From contig DIAJ01000027.1 of the NCBI GenBank assembly GCA_002415785.1, positions 1 through 64,000 on the forward strand: 64,000 nt of DNA, given 5' to 3'. This document shows, in pieces, positions 35,158 to 44,229 of this stretch (position 1 is the first letter of the stretch; each line of letters opens with the position of its first letter). This DNA is from Flavobacteriales bacterium UBA5081. Lineage in GTDB: Bacteria; Bacteroidota; Bacteroidia; Flavobacteriales_E; Vicingaceae. The notes under the pieces are model-generated. The model made no database searches. It had not been told where the DNA came from and was given only the letters and a program-made list of their open reading frames with translations. Position numbers and translations under genes: made by a program.

Positions 35158-35724
35158 TTACTGTGCCCACGCTTGATAAAAAGGTTTTAATTCAGGATAC
35201 TGCTCTAAGTATTTTTGATCTATGTCTCTTGTATCTCCTACTTTTTTAGCAGGATTACCTGCAATTACTGCAAAGTCCTCAAACTCTCCTTTAACGTAAC
35301 TATATGCACTAATAAGTGAACCTTTACCAATTCTAGCTCCCGGCATAATAACAGAATGAGGACCAACAAATGTGTATTTGCCAATTTCTACTGAATCTGA
35401 GAAATAGGCTTTCAACTCTTTTTGCTGTGTATACTCCTCTCCGTACAGTCGAATAGCAATATGGCTAGAATGAGTTAAAACACTAATGTAATTTGTTAAT
35501 TGACATCCCTCTCCAATATTAATTCCATTTGATGCATCAATCATATTATAGTGTCCTATAAAAACATTGTCACCAAGTATTAAGGATTCAAAGCTTCCCA
35601 AGTGAGTTGTATTACTCACCCTTGTATTACTTAAGCGCTTTCCTTTACCATCCTTATTCAAGCGATACATACTTGGTTGAAAAAGCTTTAAAATACGATG
35701 AGCTATTGAACGTGTAATTCTCAT
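35158..35724 (-). CDS. Left-handed beta-helix (hexapeptide) acyltransferase
   Basis: 188 residues from ATG 35724. Hexapeptide repeats fill about 50-160 (LILGDNVFIGHYNMIDA, INIGEGCQLTNYISVLTHSSHIAI, VEIGKYTFVGPHSVIMPGARIGKGSLISAYSYVKG). The final 'VIAGNPAKKVGD' is typical of O-acetyltransferases of polysaccharide loci (WcaF/CysE-like trimers using acetyl-CoA). It probably acetylates a repeat-unit sugar. The in-frame TTG at 35745 is excluded because the -7 element overlaps it. Confidence 0.85.
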   Translation of the reverse strand: MRITRSIAHRILKLFQPSMYRLNKDGKGKRLSNTRVSNTTHLGSFESLILGDNVFIGHYNMIDASNGINIGEGCQLTNYISVLTHSSHIAIRLYGEEYTQQKELKAYFSDSVEIGKYTFVGPHSVIMPGARIGKGSLISAYSYVKGEFEDFAVIAGNPAKKVGDTRDIDQKYLEQYPELKPFYQAWAQ

Positions 35725-35742
35725 TTTTTTATATACTACATT

Positions 35743-35750
35743 CAAATGTA
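35743..35750 (-). promoter_or_regulatory. -7 element (TACATTTG) for the acyltransferase gene
   Basis: Exact TAnnTTTG on the minus strand, 18 nt before ATG 35724. Confidence 0.5.
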
Positions 35751-35771
35751 ATAAAAAGTAGAACTGCTAGG

Positions 35772-36827
35772 CTATTTAAAGAGGTTTAAAAGCGAAGCGG
35801 CGATTTCCTCTCCCGCATTCCCTTTTCCATATAGATTCATACTAAAATCTAAAGACTTATGTTCTATTGCCTGCACTTCATTTACAAGCCTTTGGCGATC
35901 TGCACCTACTAATACATTAAACCCATTGTCAACTAGTTCAACCCATTCGGTTTGATCGCGCATAGTAACACAAGCTTTTTGAAAAAAGTAAGCTTCTTTT
36001 TGCAAGCCGCCGCTATCGGTTATAACTCCTTCACAGTTTTTCAATAGCTTAATCATTTCCAAATACCCTTGAGGCGGAATGGTTTCTACATTCAATTCAA
36101 TGCTATTTTTCTGAAGTACAGCCGCTGTTCTTGGGTGTAAAGGCAACTTCACCTTAGTTGTTTTATGTATCTCGTTTAACCCCTCAACCAATGCCTTTAA
36201 TCGACTTAAATCATCAGTATTCTCGGCTCTGTGTAAAGTACATAAAAAGTAATCTTCTTGACTCTCATCATCCTCCAATTGACTTGCATAAAACAATGCT
36301 GCGTCAAGCATTACATCTCCTACAAGCTCAACTTTTATATCAAAATTATCATAGCCCTCCGCTTTCAGATTCTCAACTGCTTTTTGAGTTGGAGCATATA
36401 AAACAGCAGAAATGCGATCGGTAAGAATTCGATTAACTTCTTCGGGCATTTGCATATTAAAACTACGCAAGCCTGCCTCAACATGGGCCACTGGAATATG
36501 AATTTTTTGCGCTGCTAAAGCTCCGGCTAAAGTGCTGTTTGTATCTCCGTAAACCAAAACGACATCAGGTTTTTCCCGAATGAGCACCTCTTCAATTTTT
36601 TCCAACATTCTACCGGTCATTGCTCCATGTCCAACACCGTGAATATCTAAATTAAAAGCCGGTTTTGGAATTTGCATTTCCGTAAAAAAAACCTCCGACA
36701 TATTTGCATCAAAGTGTTGACCGGTATGAATAATTTTTTCTTCAACTCCCAACTTTTTAAATGCACGACTAACTACTGCCGCTTTCACAAACTGAGGTCT
36801 CGCCCCAACAATCGTAATTACTTTCAT
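35772..36827 (-). CDS. wecB: UDP-N-acetylglucosamine 2-epimerase (non-hydrolysing)
   Basis: 351 residues, usual family length. GARPQFVKAAVV, TGQHFDANMS, VYGDTNSTLAGALAA, HVEAGLRSFNMQMPEE and 'TDSGGLQKEAYFFQKACVTMRDQTEW' are the standard catalytic and substrate motifs. It interconverts UDP-GlcNAc and UDP-ManNAc in the cytoplasm. This fits with the WecG-type transferase at 20011, whose relatives use ManNAc or ManNAcA. It lies 37 nt downstream of the GT4 gene in the same minus-strand run. The symbol is by family. Confidence 0.93.
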   Translation of the reverse strand: MKVITIVGARPQFVKAAVVSRAFKKLGVEEKIIHTGQHFDANMSEVFFTEMQIPKPAFNLDIHGVGHGAMTGRMLEKIEEVLIREKPDVVLVYGDTNSTLAGALAAQKIHIPVAHVEAGLRSFNMQMPEEVNRILTDRISAVLYAPTQKAVENLKAEGYDNFDIKVELVGDVMLDAALFYASQLEDDESQEDYFLCTLHRAENTDDLSRLKALVEGLNEIHKTTKVKLPLHPRTAAVLQKNSIELNVETIPPQGYLEMIKLLKNCEGVITDSGGLQKEAYFFQKACVTMRDQTEWVELVDNGFNVLVGADRQRLVNEVQAIEHKSLDFSMNLYGKGNAGEEIAASLLNLFK

Positions 36828-36864
36828 TTAAACTTTATTTTTTTTCAATATAACAAGCACTACC

Positions 36865-38088
36865 CTACAAGCTTCTTAATTGATTATAAAATAACTGAGC
36901 CAAGGTGTCTCGATTAAACTTTTGAGCCACGTACTTAGCTCCGTTCTCTCCTAATTCTTTTATTTTATCTTCATTCTTCAATATTTCGAGCACTTTTTCG
37001 CTCAAATCAAGCGCATTTTCAGGCTCAAAAAACACCCCTGCTTTGGCTTCATCAATAAACAGCTTTTTGGCTTCTCCTTCTACACCCAACAAAATAGGAA
37101 CTTTCATGGCTAAGTTTTCAAATATCTTTGAAGGTATCGCCCCTTTAAACAAATCTAACTTTTTCAGAGGAATAATCGCTATATCAATTGCCTTTAAAAT
37201 GAAGGGCATTTCTTTTTTTGTTACCGCATCCAAAAAAGTAACATTAGTTAAGCTTAATTGCTCCGCCATTATTTGTAAATCGGCTTTACAAGGGCCGCTA
37301 CCCAATAAAATAAACTTTGCTTTTTTTTCATTCTTGAGAAATTCGGCTGCCTTCAAAATAACTTCCAAGCCTTGAGCGTGACCAATTATTCCGGCATATA
37401 AAAACAATTTATCTTCCTTACTAAATCCATTCTCTTCCCTCCAATTGGATTGAATATTCTCCGGTTTATAATAATTGAGGTCAACCCCATTTGGCAACCA
37501 ATACAGTTTTTTATTGGGAAAGCGCTCCTGAATATTGTTGACGATTCCCATGGTTTGTCCGCTAATTAATGTCGCCTTTTTATATAAATACTCTTCTAGA
37601 GCAGTCGCCATTTTTAAGAAAATGGGATTACTCACCAGCCCTAGTTTCTCTGCACTTTCAGGCCATAAGTCGGAAACGTTAAAAATGAATTTTGCTTTTT
37701 TGTTTTTCGCCAGACGAAAAGATGAGATACCCAAAAACAAAGGAGGTGATTCGCACAGTACATAATCGAATTGATCTTCCAACTTTGATTTCCCTACCCA
37801 ATAAGACGACCAAACAAAAGAGAAGTAATTCATCAACCGCCTCACAATAGACTTAGATTTTGAGACAAAAATAGAAGAACGATGAACTTTCAAGCCTTCC
37901 ATTTCCTCATAAACATATTTTTTGCCCCTATATTCCGCTTGAATCTCCATTTGAGGATAATTGGGCATGGCAGTTAAAACACTTACCTCAACGCCTAATT
38001 TTTGCAAGCGCAAAGCCAATTCATATAGCCGATTTTGCGGAGCTCCTACTTCAGGAGGAAAATACTGTGTGTGGATGAGAAGTTTCAA
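36865..38088 (-). CDS. Family 4 glycosyltransferase (WcaI-like)
   Basis: 407 residues from TTG 38088. 'HTQYFPPEVGAPQNRLYELALRLQKLG' and 'VLTAMPNYPQ' open the N-terminal domain (WcaI/fucosyltransferase-like GT4 pattern). 'LFLYAGIIGHAQGLEVILKAA', 'FILLGSGPCKADL' and 'IPSKIFENLAMKVPILLG' form the donor-binding domain. It starts 2 nt after the deacetylase stop, part of a run from 42801 down to 35772. Confidence 0.88.
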   Translation of the reverse strand: MKLLIHTQYFPPEVGAPQNRLYELALRLQKLGVEVSVLTAMPNYPQMEIQAEYRGKKYVYEEMEGLKVHRSSIFVSKSKSIVRRLMNYFSFVWSSYWVGKSKLEDQFDYVLCESPPLFLGISSFRLAKNKKAKFIFNVSDLWPESAEKLGLVSNPIFLKMATALEEYLYKKATLISGQTMGIVNNIQERFPNKKLYWLPNGVDLNYYKPENIQSNWREENGFSKEDKLFLYAGIIGHAQGLEVILKAAEFLKNEKKAKFILLGSGPCKADLQIMAEQLSLTNVTFLDAVTKKEMPFILKAIDIAIIPLKKLDLFKGAIPSKIFENLAMKVPILLGVEGEAKKLFIDEAKAGVFFEPENALDLSEKVLEILKNEDKIKELGENGAKYVAQKFNRDTLAQLFYNQLRSL

Positions 38089-38090
38089 GC

Positions 38091-38909
38091 TTATTGTTTT
38101 TTTAATCTTTCAAGACTATTAATGGCTTCTTTATGAAGAACAAATTCATATCCTTCATTTTTCAAATACCTTATTAGCCACTCGTACCACTTCTTCCATG
38201 TTAAAAAACTATCACTCATATACCTGTCATGAAATAAAATTGACAAATATGACAGTTCTAACTTTTTGGCTTTACCTATCTGCTTTAGAGTTTCTTGTTT
38301 AGCTTCCTCTAAGGTTCTACTTTGATATCTTTTCTCTCCATTTACTATCCATCCATCCATTATTTGCAAGGGGAAAACCCACATTTTATTATGCTTATAT
38401 GGATTCTCAAAACCTTGTGGGGTGGCATCATATAAATATCCCGCTTTTTCTATAAAATCAAGTGTTTCATCGTTTTTTCTCAAATAATGCATTCGAATAC
38501 CAAAATCGCTCATTTTAGTGATTTCTTTAAATATATCGAATTCCATTTTTATTGCTTCGTAGTTATCAAAAGAGATTCCGTGTACACCAACCTCATACCC
38601 TCTCTTTAGGATCTTTGGTGCCCATTTCTCTACATGCTTTAATGAGTATGACAACCCTACCCCATTATTTACTCCAATAAAAAAAGCACTTTTGATTCCC
38701 ATTTTGTCGTTGAAATCCATTACTTCATCAATACGCTGCCATTTATTTTTAAGAAAATCTGATATACGACAACTATACTCTGCAAGCCCTATTTTACCGT
38801 TAAACAGTTCAATGTTGGCTCTAATAACAAATTTGGGTAGTATTAAATCTTTAAACAAATGTTCCCAAACCGTCATGTGATCAATATCGTGTGAAATAAT
38901 TACTTTCAT
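38091..38909 (-). CDS. Polysaccharide deacetylase-like protein (CE4 superfamily)
   Basis: 272 residues. The N-terminal strand carries the metal-site motif SHDIDH (about 6-11). 'DKMGIKSAFFIGVNN' and EVGVHG (about 126-131) give the second histidine. 'FGIRMHYLRKND' and, late, 'LSYLSILFHDRYMS' supply the catalytic His-Asp pair. This is the NodB-like barrel of the divergent deacetylases found in polysaccharide loci, which remove N-acetyl groups from chitin-like or GlcNAc-containing chains. No signal peptide is seen, so it may act on lipid-linked intermediates in the cytoplasm. Confidence 0.78.
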   Translation of the reverse strand: MKVIISHDIDHMTVWEHLFKDLILPKFVIRANIELFNGKIGLAEYSCRISDFLKNKWQRIDEVMDFNDKMGIKSAFFIGVNNGVGLSYSLKHVEKWAPKILKRGYEVGVHGISFDNYEAIKMEFDIFKEITKMSDFGIRMHYLRKNDETLDFIEKAGYLYDATPQGFENPYKHNKMWVFPLQIMDGWIVNGEKRYQSRTLEEAKQETLKQIGKAKKLELSYLSILFHDRYMSDSFLTWKKWYEWLIRYLKNEGYEFVLHKEAINSLERLKKQ

Positions 38910-39006
38910 TCACTAACCTTTATCTATTAAATCAAATCAATTATTAAGTTTATAATGATATTATGCACGGCAAGCATTAAAGCAAAGTTAACTAATATAC
39001 AGCCAC

Positions 39007-39708
39007 TTACTCTTTATTTTTTTCGAGCACACAGTACATTAATGTTACCACTTCGTTTCTAACCAAATGGTTAATATATTTCACATTAAACCCTTTACAA
39101 TTAAAAATTGAAGTATAAATTAACTTCATATTTTCTATTGGAATAAAAGCTGCCTTCGCTGTCTCTAAATTATAGAACTTAGCTCTTTTTATCATCCAGT
39201 CCTCATATTGTTCGTGCGTTACAGGATAGCGCTTTATTCTCGACTCACAATTTGGCACTACATTAAAAGCTAAAACAGCATAATTATCAACAAAATCAAA
39301 TAAGTAGTTAAAAACCTCTATATGTTCTGTATATGAACCGAACTGACCTGAAAAATTATCAGACAAGATAAAGTTATACTTTTCTTTTGATAGTTTTTTG
39401 TGTCGTAGCATCGCAATACTATCTCCTAAATTATAGGCATTAGCTTTTACTGACTTTTTACTCCAATTATAAAAAAATTCATCTATCTCACATAGTTCTA
39501 AGTAGTTTGAGTGTTGTTCACAATCTTTGCTAAGCCAAAGTCCATTTCGAGCAAACAAATCTAGTGCTACAATATTATCGGGTAATAACTGTTGAACAGA
39601 TAGGTCTAAAAACATCTGATCAATAATAGACTTAAGCGGAGAAAACTTTCTACTAATATCTACCAAACTTCGTTGAAGTTTTTCCTTAATAATTATTTTA
39701 AATTTCAA
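39007..39708 (-). CDS. Putative SAM-dependent-methyltransferase-fold protein
   Basis: 233 residues from TTG 39708; the stop of the FemAB-like gene overlaps it as TTGA. A Rossmann-like order is visible: VALDLFARNGLWLSKDC (about 47-63, motif I position), NYLELCEIDEFF (acidic end of beta 2), GDSIAML and YNFILSDNFSGQFGSY (beta 4). The glycine-rich loop is unusual (FARNG instead of GxGxG), so SAM binding is plausible but not certain. It probably belongs with the tailoring genes around it. Confidence 0.55.
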   Translation of the reverse strand: MKFKIIIKEKLQRSLVDISRKFSPLKSIIDQMFLDLSVQQLLPDNIVALDLFARNGLWLSKDCEQHSNYLELCEIDEFFYNWSKKSVKANAYNLGDSIAMLRHKKLSKEKYNFILSDNFSGQFGSYTEHIEVFNYLFDFVDNYAVLAFNVVPNCESRIKRYPVTHEQYEDWMIKRAKFYNLETAKAAFIPIENMKLIYTSIFNCKGFNVKYINHLVRNEVVTLMYCVLEKNKE

Positions 39709-40667
39709 AATATACTTCGCTTATAATGTTTTAAAACTACTTCAATTGGGAACAAAGCTTTATTTAATGTAAACATTGTTTTTAATTCTCCTCCAAACCC
39801 TCTAAAATATCGCTCTACTTCAGGTAACATTGAACCTTCAAAATCAAAAATTTTAACTCCCAATTTTTTAGAATGTATAATAGCATTATACACCGAAAGC
39901 GCTCCTGCTCCTTGATGTCTGTTTTTAGGGTCATATCCTCCTAACAAATAATAAGCGGTATTTTTATCATATACCACAAATGCTGCAGCAATCGGTTTAT
40001 TATTTAAGTATGATACGTAGGCAAAGCTATTTTCAGAATCCATTTGTTCAAGAATGCTTGAAAGTAGTTCACTTTTCAACTGTTTCCCTTTACGATTATA
40101 GGTGAACTCAACCATTTTTTTTACCAATGAATAATCATTGCTTTGCTCACAAACTACTCCATCTTTTAGTGCTTTTTTAATATCATTTCTCCTTTCCGGT
40201 GAAAACTGCTTCAAAATACCTTCTTCTGAGATTTCAGATAGCAACAAATGATATGTATAATTCGGCACTACTTTAAACCCTTCCCAAATAAAGGGCTGCA
40301 TGTCTATATGTTGAACAGGAAGTGTAAGCGTAACAATAGAAGCATTTTTTTCGCTTATAAACTCCTGCACTAATCTGTAAATTGATTTGTCGAAACTTTG
40401 TTTTTTTGAGGGATTAGAAGACGGATTGACAAAACTTAAAGCAATGCTGGGTGAGAAGGGTGGATTTTTTAGATGAGTTAATCCATATTTTTTTTCAATG
40501 TAAAGATTAAAAAACCCAATTAACTTATTCCCTTTATCATATATCCCATAAACTTCAATATTTGAATTAAATACTTTTATCCATTCTACAGAGTTAAAGA
40601 ATGAACCTATCTTTATAAATAGCTCTTTATACTCTCTACTCTCAAGATTTACGACATCTATTCTCAA
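39705..40667 (-). CDS. FemAB/GNAT-fold acyl- or aminoacyl-transferase
   Basis: 320 residues from TTG 40667. 'FFNSVEWIKVF' near the start, 'FSPERRNDIKKALKDGV' (about 153-170), and 'YVSYLNNKPIAAAFVVYDKNTAYYLLGGYDPKNRHQGAGALSVYNAI' (about 218-265) are the double-GNAT pattern of the BioF2/FemAB-like family. FDFEGSMLPEVERYFRGFGG near the C-terminus is also typical. Relatives transfer amino acids to lipid II or sit in exopolysaccharide loci with a deacetylase, as here. It could N-acylate or aminoacylate a free amino group on the glycan. Confidence 0.8.
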   Translation of the reverse strand: MRIDVVNLESREYKELFIKIGSFFNSVEWIKVFNSNIEVYGIYDKGNKLIGFFNLYIEKKYGLTHLKNPPFSPSIALSFVNPSSNPSKKQSFDKSIYRLVQEFISEKNASIVTLTLPVQHIDMQPFIWEGFKVVPNYTYHLLLSEISEEGILKQFSPERRNDIKKALKDGVVCEQSNDYSLVKKMVEFTYNRKGKQLKSELLSSILEQMDSENSFAYVSYLNNKPIAAAFVVYDKNTAYYLLGGYDPKNRHQGAGALSVYNAIIHSKKLGVKIFDFEGSMLPEVERYFRGFGGELKTMFTLNKALFPIEVVLKHYKRSIF

Positions 40668-41782
40668 TTCAACATCTTTTGATATAGTTCAACTAACTTA
40701 TTGGATTCCTGCTCCCAACTGTATTTTTCGTACACTAGTTTATAAGACTTATCAGCCATTATTTGAGCCAATTCAGGTCTAGAAATCAAATACTTTATCT
40801 TTTCAGATATTTCAGTTGGGTTTTTGGGGTCGACAAATAAGGCACATTCACTAAAAACATTTTTCCAAAATGGGAAGTCTGACATAATAATTGGCAACCT
40901 ACAGGCCATGTATTCAAATGCTTTAACAGGCAAGCTAGTTAGGTAATTTTCAAGATGATACAGATTTGCAATTCCAATATCTGCAACCTTCATATAAGCA
41001 TAAACATCTTCCATCCTAACTTGGCCAATGTAGTTTACTACATTATTCTTATCTTCATTCATGCTCTCTTTTTGGTATCGCTCATTTTCCCAGCTCCCTA
41101 ATAACCAAAGCTCCACCCCATCAAGCTTGTTTACCGCCTGTATTACCTCTTTAATTCCTCTTATTACTGTTAAGCCTCCTGCATAAATTACAATTTTATT
41201 ATTCGTGACTTTATTAACGGGATTTATCTTCTCAATAAGTGATAAAATTGAAAAGTTCCTTACATATTCAAATTTATTTATTTGATTCGCGTAATGCGAA
41301 GTCACATAATGTTTATACCCATCTTCCGCCAAAATCACTCGACTGAACAATGTAATAGATATTTTCTCAATAAAAAAGTAGACCTTCGAAATAAGCTTAC
41401 GAACAAGCGGAAATCCAATCCAGCTTTTATCAGCAATCTGATGGTAAACTAATTCATGCATATCATACACTACCTTTTTACCCAAGACAGCAAAAAGTAC
41501 ACCTAATGGCAATAACTCAGGGTCATGAAGATGAATGACTTTTGGTTTTGATTTCAAAACTTTAAAAGCAGCTTTAAATGGTTTTATAAAAATCCTCTTT
41601 AATCGGCTTGAAGTAGGTTTTAAAGCTTTAATATTCACCCCTTTTACTCTCTCATCTTTATCATGATTGATTACTAAAGTAACTTCATACCCCGCCTTAC
41701 TCAATGAAACACACTCCTTATAAAAAATGCGATCATCAAATGCACTATGAACAGTAGATATATGGCAAACAGACAAACTCAC
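40664..41782 (-). CDS. Family 4 glycosyltransferase
   Basis: 372 residues from GTG 41782. The opening is 'VCHISTVHSAFDDRIFYKECVSLSKAGYEV'. The donor domain has 'IVIYAGGLTVIRGIKEVIQAV', LLGSWENERYQ and 'SLPVKAFEYMACRLPIIMSDFPFW'. The HDPELL motif (about 102-107) is common in this GT4 subgroup. Start overlaps the previous stop as GTGA; end overlaps the next start as TTGA, so translation is coupled both ways. Confidence 0.88.
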   Translation of the reverse strand: MSLSVCHISTVHSAFDDRIFYKECVSLSKAGYEVTLVINHDKDERVKGVNIKALKPTSSRLKRIFIKPFKAAFKVLKSKPKVIHLHDPELLPLGVLFAVLGKKVVYDMHELVYHQIADKSWIGFPLVRKLISKVYFFIEKISITLFSRVILAEDGYKHYVTSHYANQINKFEYVRNFSILSLIEKINPVNKVTNNKIVIYAGGLTVIRGIKEVIQAVNKLDGVELWLLGSWENERYQKESMNEDKNNVVNYIGQVRMEDVYAYMKVADIGIANLYHLENYLTSLPVKAFEYMACRLPIIMSDFPFWKNVFSECALFVDPKNPTEISEKIKYLISRPELAQIMADKSYKLVYEKYSWEQESNKLVELYQKMLN

Positions 41783-42801
41783 TTGACAACCAACGAATTA
41801 TAAATTTTTAGGAATATTGATTTATTAACTTCTTTTGAGCCTTTCTCTTCAATAAGTTTTTTGTTTAAAGCAATGGCAGTATCGATATCAACATTATTAA
41901 GGCGATCAAAAACCCCTTCCCCTTCTTTAACAATTATTCCATTAATCTCATCTTTTACCCATTCCCTATTTGCTGCTAAGTCTGAAACAATTGGAAAACA
42001 CTCATAATACATTGCCTCTAACAAACTTATTGCAGTTCCGTCACTTTCGGGAATAGAAACATACAACTTTGATCTGGCATAGTTCGCTAAATTTTCTTTC
42101 TTTTCGAGCCAACCGCAAAACTCAATGCTTTTTTTATCGTGTGTTCTTGCTATTTGCTTTAAATTTTCTGTTTCAGTGCCTACTGCTCCAACCAGCAACT
42201 TCCAACTAGAGCTCTTTTCCCATTCAACAAAGTCATTTATTATTTTATCAATTCTGTAAAGTGGCTTATGCAATCTATTAGAATAAACTGTATTTTCCTT
42301 TTTTAAATCAAATTCAAGAAAATCAATTCCATAGTTTGCAATTTCTATTCTAACATTTTTATTCGTGTATTTTTTTGCTTCTACTGCTAAAATTTTTGCA
42401 TCAGCTGTTAATGCATCACTATTTTCAATAATAAACTGAAACATTTTACGCAATAAAAAATTTCGCTTAGGCATTATTAAAACATCACTTCCCCAAAGTG
42501 TTGTTACGATTGGTATCTTTAACTTTTTTGCTGCTATTATTGTAAAAAAAGCAAAGGCATTTGCTTGATGAACATGTATAATATCCGGATTATAATTCTG
42601 AATTGCCAGGCGTAGTTTTTTTATACGCTTTGGTATAGAGAAAATGTTTTTTAATGAAAAGTCGAAAACCTTAGTTTGAAGCAGATTTGATTCCTGGTCT
42701 GCAAAAAGCTGAACATCTTGAAACTCCTCCTTAATTAAATGATAATAATTAATGGTGTGTGAATATGTAGAGCCAACTAATAGCAGTTTATTAAACTTCA
42801 T
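41779..42801 (-). CDS. Family 4 glycosyltransferase
   Basis: 340 residues from ATG 42801. 'LVGSTYSHTINYYHLIKEEF' opens it. 'IIHVHQANAFAFFTIIAAKKLKIPIVTTLWGSDVL' (about 75-108) is the acceptor-side GT4 signature, and SKLYVSIPESDGTAISLLEAMYYECFPIVSDLAANREW (about 245-283) the donor-site signature with the E-x7-E-like glutamates. It leads the coupled run GT4-GT4-FemAB-MTase-like. Confidence 0.88.
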   Translation of the reverse strand: MKFNKLLLVGSTYSHTINYYHLIKEEFQDVQLFADQESNLLQTKVFDFSLKNIFSIPKRIKKLRLAIQNYNPDIIHVHQANAFAFFTIIAAKKLKIPIVTTLWGSDVLIMPKRNFLLRKMFQFIIENSDALTADAKILAVEAKKYTNKNVRIEIANYGIDFLEFDLKKENTVYSNRLHKPLYRIDKIINDFVEWEKSSSWKLLVGAVGTETENLKQIARTHDKKSIEFCGWLEKKENLANYARSKLYVSIPESDGTAISLLEAMYYECFPIVSDLAANREWVKDEINGIIVKEGEGVFDRLNNVDIDTAIALNKKLIEEKGSKEVNKSIFLKIYNSLVVK

Positions 42802-42878
42802 TTTAAATGGAATTCTCCCAGTTAAATTAAATCACAAAGTACTTACTTTATTTGCAGAAAAAATAACAAAATGACGGA

Positions 42879-44144
42879 TTAGTCTTTTATGAACCGATCT
42901 GCTTTTAATAGCCAAATATCATTTGAAAAAAAGCCTCCTAAAAGTAAAGCATATAAAGCTTGAATATCTCGATTTAACATTGGATTGTTTGTTAATGCAG
43001 AAACCATTATTACCAAAGTATAAAGAATTAGAGGAAGCGCAAACTTATTGTTTAAGTTTTTTAATGCAATAACAATCGGATATACTAATATTGATATAAA
43101 CGACAGGAGTCCAAAAATCCCATAACGCCACCATACTAGTATATATTCGTTTTCTGAAAACAAATCTCTTTGATAAAAGAACTCTTTATAAGGTCCGTGA
43201 CCAATTAAGGGTTTATTTAAAATCATCTCAAACAAAAATGTCCAAATTTCCCATCTTCCCTTTGTTGACATTGCTCCTGAGCCGGTTGATTTATATTTAT
43301 TATTAATTAAAAAATCAACTCCTTCTCTAAAACTATCAATCAAATAGTCTAAATCAAGCAAAAAACTAAGTCCAAAGATTAGTATTAAAACTCCAATCTT
43401 TGATAAAATTGCTTTGAAATTAATGTTGTATTTTATTTTGGACATTATGCCATAACCAATGAGCATAATAACGAGAAGTGCAATTATAGCTGTCTTTGAC
43501 TGGCACATAAAAACCATCAAAACAGAAAGATAAAGCTGCCAACTCTTCCTAAGACTCAAGCTTGGGTTATAGTACCATGTAGTAAAAAACAAAAAAATAA
43601 TTGCGTTGTTATTCGGGTTTCCCATTAGCCCTATCATTCTTTTTGAAGCAGGTTGTCCAATTGTATTTTTTCCGAAAAAGGTAACCTCTTTCTCGAATCC
43701 ATAAATCTCTTTTAGTACATAATTAATGTTGAATAATTCAAAATACTGTATTAAGTTAATTCCTACTAAAATTAAAAAAGAATAATTTAATAACTTGTTA
43801 AGATTAACATAACGAATCGATAAAGAAGCAAATATGGCTAGAACCCCAAACTTTGCTACTTTTAAAATCTCAAAATAATCTCGATAATGACATAAACGGT
43901 CATTAAATGCAATTGAAATGAAGATAATTGAAATGAAGGCAAAAATTAATACACCATATTCTATCCACTTTTTAATTCCTCCTTTTTTTAATACAGCTAA
44001 AAAAACAAATGGCATTAAAAAGTCAACAAAATGAAAACTTGGCCATTTTGATGAAATAACTACATCAGGAAGGAATAAAATAGAAATAACTATAGCGACA
44101 AATAATGCCCCTAAGTATTTATCATCAAACTTACTACCAATCAT
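42879..44144 (-). CDS. Wzy-like O-antigen polymerase/ligase membrane protein
   Basis: 421 residues, about eleven TM helices. 'GRWEIWTFLFEMILNKPLIGHGPYKEFFYQRD' and 'NEYILVWWRYGIFGLLSFI' form the periplasmic loop typical of polymerases of Wzx/Wzy systems. It is 77 nt before the GT4 run and 85 nt after the flippase gene, all on the minus strand. It is more divergent from the other three ligase-type proteins than they are from each other. Confidence 0.8.
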   Translation of the reverse strand: MIGSKFDDKYLGALFVAIVISILFLPDVVISSKWPSFHFVDFLMPFVFLAVLKKGGIKKWIEYGVLIFAFISIIFISIAFNDRLCHYRDYFEILKVAKFGVLAIFASLSIRYVNLNKLLNYSFLILVGINLIQYFELFNINYVLKEIYGFEKEVTFFGKNTIGQPASKRMIGLMGNPNNNAIIFLFFTTWYYNPSLSLRKSWQLYLSVLMVFMCQSKTAIIALLVIMLIGYGIMSKIKYNINFKAILSKIGVLILIFGLSFLLDLDYLIDSFREGVDFLINNKYKSTGSGAMSTKGRWEIWTFLFEMILNKPLIGHGPYKEFFYQRDLFSENEYILVWWRYGIFGLLSFISILVYPIVIALKNLNNKFALPLILYTLVIMVSALTNNPMLNRDIQALYALLLGGFFSNDIWLLKADRFIKD

Positions 44145-44229
44145 CTTATCTTTTACAGACTATTTTAAAACCAGTTTGCTAATATATGCCGATTTTCTAT
44201 AAACTAGCCCCAATTAAGCAAGGCACTCA

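Noticed and set aside
35785..35805. 'gcgaagcgg' inside wecB as another copy of the intergenic repeat
   Set aside because: Only nine bases match and they encode the normal C-terminus of the protein; a chance match is likely.
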